The position numbers and the translations under genes were made by a program. From JANNAV01 sp031384695 (GTDB taxonomy: Bacteria; Pseudomonadota; Alphaproteobacteria; Rhodobacterales; Rhodobacteraceae): a stretch of 7,404 nucleotides of DNA. The notes beneath the pieces were generated by a model that was given only the letters and a program-made list of their open reading frames with translations, did no database searches and was not told where the DNA came from. The stretch lies in the NCBI GenBank assembly GCA_031384695.1, contig JANNAV010000021.1, positions 1-7,404 on the forward strand, given 5' to 3'. Below are positions 5,542-7,404 of this stretch, in pieces; within the stretch, counting starts at the first letter, position 1; each line of letters starts with the position of its first letter.

Positions 5542-6098
5542 CGACCGAATTAGAAAATTTGCCGCTCTTCCGCGTGCAGTCACGAAGGGGCGGGCGGCGA
5601 AGTTGGCCGTCAGCAAGAATACTGAATTCGGCTGGCTGCCGGATGTCGGCGCCCGGCCTCACTCGCCGCAGACAAAGCGGCAGAGGCGGCCGGGGTGGAT
5701 GTGCTGATTGCGCAAGGGGTCGAGGCGGGCAGTGATGTACATGGGGCGGTGGCCGCACTTGTGCTGGTGATACAGATTTCGAAGGCGACTTCCCTGCCGA
5801 TCGTCGCCTCGGGCGGGTTTGCAAACTTGCAAGCCTGGGTGCGATCACCTGCCGCGCGACGTGATGGCTTGGGAAGACGAGCTTCCTCTGCTAGGGTACG
5901 TGAGTGACTTGCCATAGCGCATCACTGACATTCTGAAGGTGATGGCTGCGGTTGCCGGACAGAGTTGCGCTGATCGTTAACCCACCCAACGCGGCAGACC
6001 GCATCGCAACGATCCTGCTTGAAGCGCAAGCCGCTCTCGCAAGGCTGAAAGGGATGAATTATGAAACCACCCGCCTCATCGCCCTGTCTGGTCGATGA
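5538..6098 (+). pseudogene. Nitronate monooxygenase-like pseudogene (2-nitropropane dioxygenase family)
   Basis: About 560 bases carry scattered pieces of an FMN-dependent nitronate monooxygenase, whose intact genes are near 1 kb. A possible N-terminus starts at GTG 5538 (TELENLPLF) and overlaps the GntR stop. A second piece at about 5597-5645 reads AKLAVSKNTEFGWLPD, like the family's LAAAVSNAGG region, in another frame. A third piece at about 5670-5835 carries AGVDVLIAQGVEAG and PIVASGG, the clearest family motifs, in a third frame. A C-terminal piece at about 5946-6098 reads NAADRIATILLEAQAALARL. Frameshifts and large internal deletions rule out an intact enzyme. The end overlaps the first codons of the folate gene, so it may once have been the fourth gene of this operon. 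The middle and C-terminal pieces are convincing; the N-terminal piece is tentative. Confidence 0.7.
6047..6053 (+). promoter_or_regulatory. Ribosome binding site of the folate gene inside the pseudogene
   Basis: GAAAGGG ends 7 bases before ATG 6061 and lies within the decayed monooxygenase's C-terminal reading frame. It decides the start of the cyclo-ligase gene. Confidence 0.65.
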
Positions 6099-6720
6099 AT
6101 TCGACCCAACCCATGTGGACCTCGAACAGGCGCATGATGTGGCGGTCTGGCGCAAGGCGACGCGCCTACGACTGCTGGCCGAGCGCGCCGCGGTGGCGGT
6201 CGACGTGCGGCATGATGCTTCTCATGCCATAGCGGATCATCTGGACCGCGTGCTTGGGGATCAGTTCGGGTCATTGCAGGGCCTGACGATCTCAGCCTGG
6301 TGGCCGATCAAGGCCGAATTGAACTTGCGCAGCTGGATGGCTGGTTTGGCGGCACGCGGTGCGCAAGCGGCGTTGCCCGTTGTGGCCATGCAAGGTGCGC
6401 CGCTGATCTTTCGCCCCTGGACCTCTGAGACCCGCATGGAACGCGGTGTCTGGAGCATTCCCGTCCCTGCCGAGGGGCCAGAGGTTACACCCGACATCAC
6501 CTTGGCCCCGGTGGTTGGATGGGACGCGGCGGGATTCAGGTTGGGCTATGGCGGCGGCTATTTTGACCGCACCCTGGCGGCCCTGTCACCCCGGCCGTTT
6601 GCAATCGGCGTGGGCCTTGACGCCGCCCGCCTGACCACGATTTTTCCGCAGCCCCATGATATTCCCATGCAGACCATCGTGACAGAGACTGGCAGGCAGA
6701 CCTTGAACGCGCACACATGA
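6061..6720 (+). CDS. 5-formyltetrahydrofolate cyclo-ligase (MTHFS family)
   Basis: This 219-residue cytoplasmic enzyme converts 5-formyltetrahydrofolate to 5,10-methenyltetrahydrofolate with ATP, returning a storage or inhibitory folate to the one-carbon pool. The diagnostic C-terminal motif GFRLGYGGGYFDR is at 158-170, followed by IGVGLDAARL. AWWPIKAELNL near residues 79-89 fits the substrate-binding region. The basic N-terminal helix (WRKATRLRLLAERAAV) begins near residue 30, so there is an N-terminal extension of roughly 28 residues compared with compact family members of about 180-200. As I recall, such an extension occurs in a proteobacterial subgroup. The start is supported by GAAAGGG at 7-base spacing. 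It overlaps the upstream pseudogene's frame by 38 bases, which suggests an ancestral operon. Any tie to the beta-amino acid pathway is unproven. Confidence 0.88.
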   Translation: MKPPASSPCLVDEFDPTHVDLEQAHDVAVWRKATRLRLLAERAAVAVDVRHDASHAIADHLDRVLGDQFGSLQGLTISAWWPIKAELNLRSWMAGLAARGAQAALPVVAMQGAPLIFRPWTSETRMERGVWSIPVPAEGPEVTPDITLAPVVGWDAAGFRLGYGGGYFDRTLAALSPRPFAIGVGLDAARLTTIFPQPHDIPMQTIVTETGRQTLNAHT

Positions 6721-6878
6721 GCACCTCTGTCCAACAAATACGCGACCAGACCAACCTGCGATCCTGACCCAAGGCTTTCGCCCATTTTTTCTCTTGGCGT
6801 CTATTTGGGCCGCAAGTGCGATAGCATTGCGGAAATTAATGCTGTGTCCGAACCGCTATCGATCCGGAGTCTGGGCCG
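6721..6878. other. Junction between folate gene and phage-like gene; no gene seen
   Basis: About 160 bases separate two convergent genes. A T-run (6785-6790) follows a minimal GGC-TTTC-GCC hairpin (6773-6782), too weak to call a terminator. On the minus strand, an ATG (6882-6880) overlaps the TGA of the phage-like gene (ATGA) but its frame stops after eight codons at 6858-6856. Phage and chromosomal DNA must join somewhere here, but I cannot identify an attachment-site repeat. Confidence 0.4.
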
Positions 6879-7404
6879 TCATCCACGGGAAACCCGCAGG
6901 TCAGCAAGGGCTTCAAGCTGCGCGCGGACATGGGCATCCAGCAGCCGTTGCTTCGTCGTGGCATCAATCAGCACCGGATTGCCCGAGTATTTTTCCACTT
7001 CCGCCCCTATTTGTGCTGCAATCAATGCGGCCACCCGCGCGGGCCAGGTCACCCATACATCACGCTCCTGCCGCGCCAGGCGGAACACGAGCGCTTCGGC
7101 GCGCGCCCGGTCGACCAGTGTGCCCTTCTTTTTCTGGATCGCCAGCTGGCGTTCCTGTGCTTGGTAGACCGTCAGAGCGGTTCGGGCCTTGAGGTAGCTG
7201 TCGGTCCCGCCACTGCCACCGGTTGGCAGGGCAGCATCGCCACCAGGCGAGCGGCGCTGCTGGTCGGGGTCGGCCATGTCTGCCCGGCGCAGGTCTGATG
7301 CGGCCGCGTTGACTGATCCATCGGCGTAAAACACCAGCCTGCCACCACGTTTGGCGTTCTGGACAGCACCACGTGACAGCCCGGCATGAGTGGAATACTC
7401 GCGC
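6879..7404 (-). CDS. Phage small terminase (Nu1-like) protein, 5' end beyond the window
   Basis: Reading leftward from the right edge, 174 residues are visible before the TGA at 6881-6879; the start codon lies outside the window. The visible N-terminus, REYSTHAGLSRGAVQNAKRG, is a helix-turn-helix like those at the start of Nu1-type terminase small subunits, which bind phage packaging sites. A GRLVFYADGSV wing and a Gly/Ser/Pro linker follow. The C-terminal half is a charged helical segment (about ARTALTVYQAQERQ through KKGTLVDRARAEAL to VWVTWPARVAALIAAQ), matching the family's typical KxG-LV-R-RAEALVF...R-PARVAA pattern. The gene would normally be followed by the large terminase, but nothing like it is present before the folate gene. 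It is probably a prophage remnant or prophage edge. Family assignment is by pattern, not alignment. Confidence 0.65.
   Translation of the reverse strand, partial: REYSTHAGLSRGAVQNAKRGGRLVFYADGSVNAAASDLRRADMADPDQQRRSPGGDAALPTGGSGGTDSYLKARTALTVYQAQERQLAIQKKKGTLVDRARAEALVFRLARQERDVWVTWPARVAALIAAQIGAEVEKYSGNPVLIDATTKQRLLDAHVRAQLEALADLRVSRG

Noticed and set aside
6773..6790. Possible intrinsic terminator after the folate gene
   Set aside because: The stem is only GGC/GCC with a TTTC loop before six T residues, too weak to call; no longer stem could be drawn.
6790..6878. Possible fragment of an IS5-type transposase C-terminus on the minus strand (reading like NAIALAA)
   Set aside because: Only a handful of residues resemble the family and stop codons interrupt the frame; no terminal inverted repeats or target duplications seen.

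Overview
The window looks like chromosomal DNA of an alphaproteobacterium, most likely Rhodobacterales (roseobacter-like). This rests on the fairly high GC, on tightly overlapping genes (one-base stop/start overlaps), and on protein families typical of that group: a PotD/PotB-type ABC importer, a DUF849/BKACE enzyme and an FCD-type GntR regulator. No rRNA, tRNA, CRISPR array or complete mobile element is visible. Genus-level assignment is not possible from the sequence.

Layout. Positions 1-2355 (minus strand) hold a polyamine/opine-type ABC importer operon: a periplasmic binding protein, a first permease with an unusually long periplasmic segment, and the first 26 codons of a second permease that runs off the left edge. 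Positions 2356-2611 are a divergent control region. It carries two near-identical GntR-like palindromes (AATAGTTGATCAACT core), one in each divergent promoter, plus an AT-loop hairpin and a four-codon minigene with a strong ribosome binding site. Positions 2612-5541 (plus strand) hold three tightly packed genes: a class III aminotransferase closely resembling beta-phenylalanine (beta-amino acid) aminotransferase, a beta-keto acid cleavage enzyme (BKACE, DUF849), and an FCD-type GntR regulator. Positions 5538-6098 are a decayed nitronate monooxygenase-like gene, with pieces in several frames and large internal deletions. Positions 6061-6720 hold an intact 5-formyltetrahydrofolate cyclo-ligase. 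Positions 6879-7404 (minus strand) hold the 3' part of a phage small-terminase-like gene, with no large-terminase gene visible after it.

How the genes work together (inference). The importer would bring in a beta-amino acid, possibly a cationic one given the polyamine-type transporter family. The aminotransferase would remove the 3-amino group to give a beta-keto acid. The BKACE would then react that keto acid with acetyl-CoA to give acetoacetate and a shortened acyl-CoA, with no separate CoA ligase. The GntR protein would sense substrate or product and control both divergent transcription units through the two palindromes. Each enzymatic step has precedent in its family, but I know of no described locus that combines them this way, so this is the most interesting candidate system in the window. 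The substrate is unknown.
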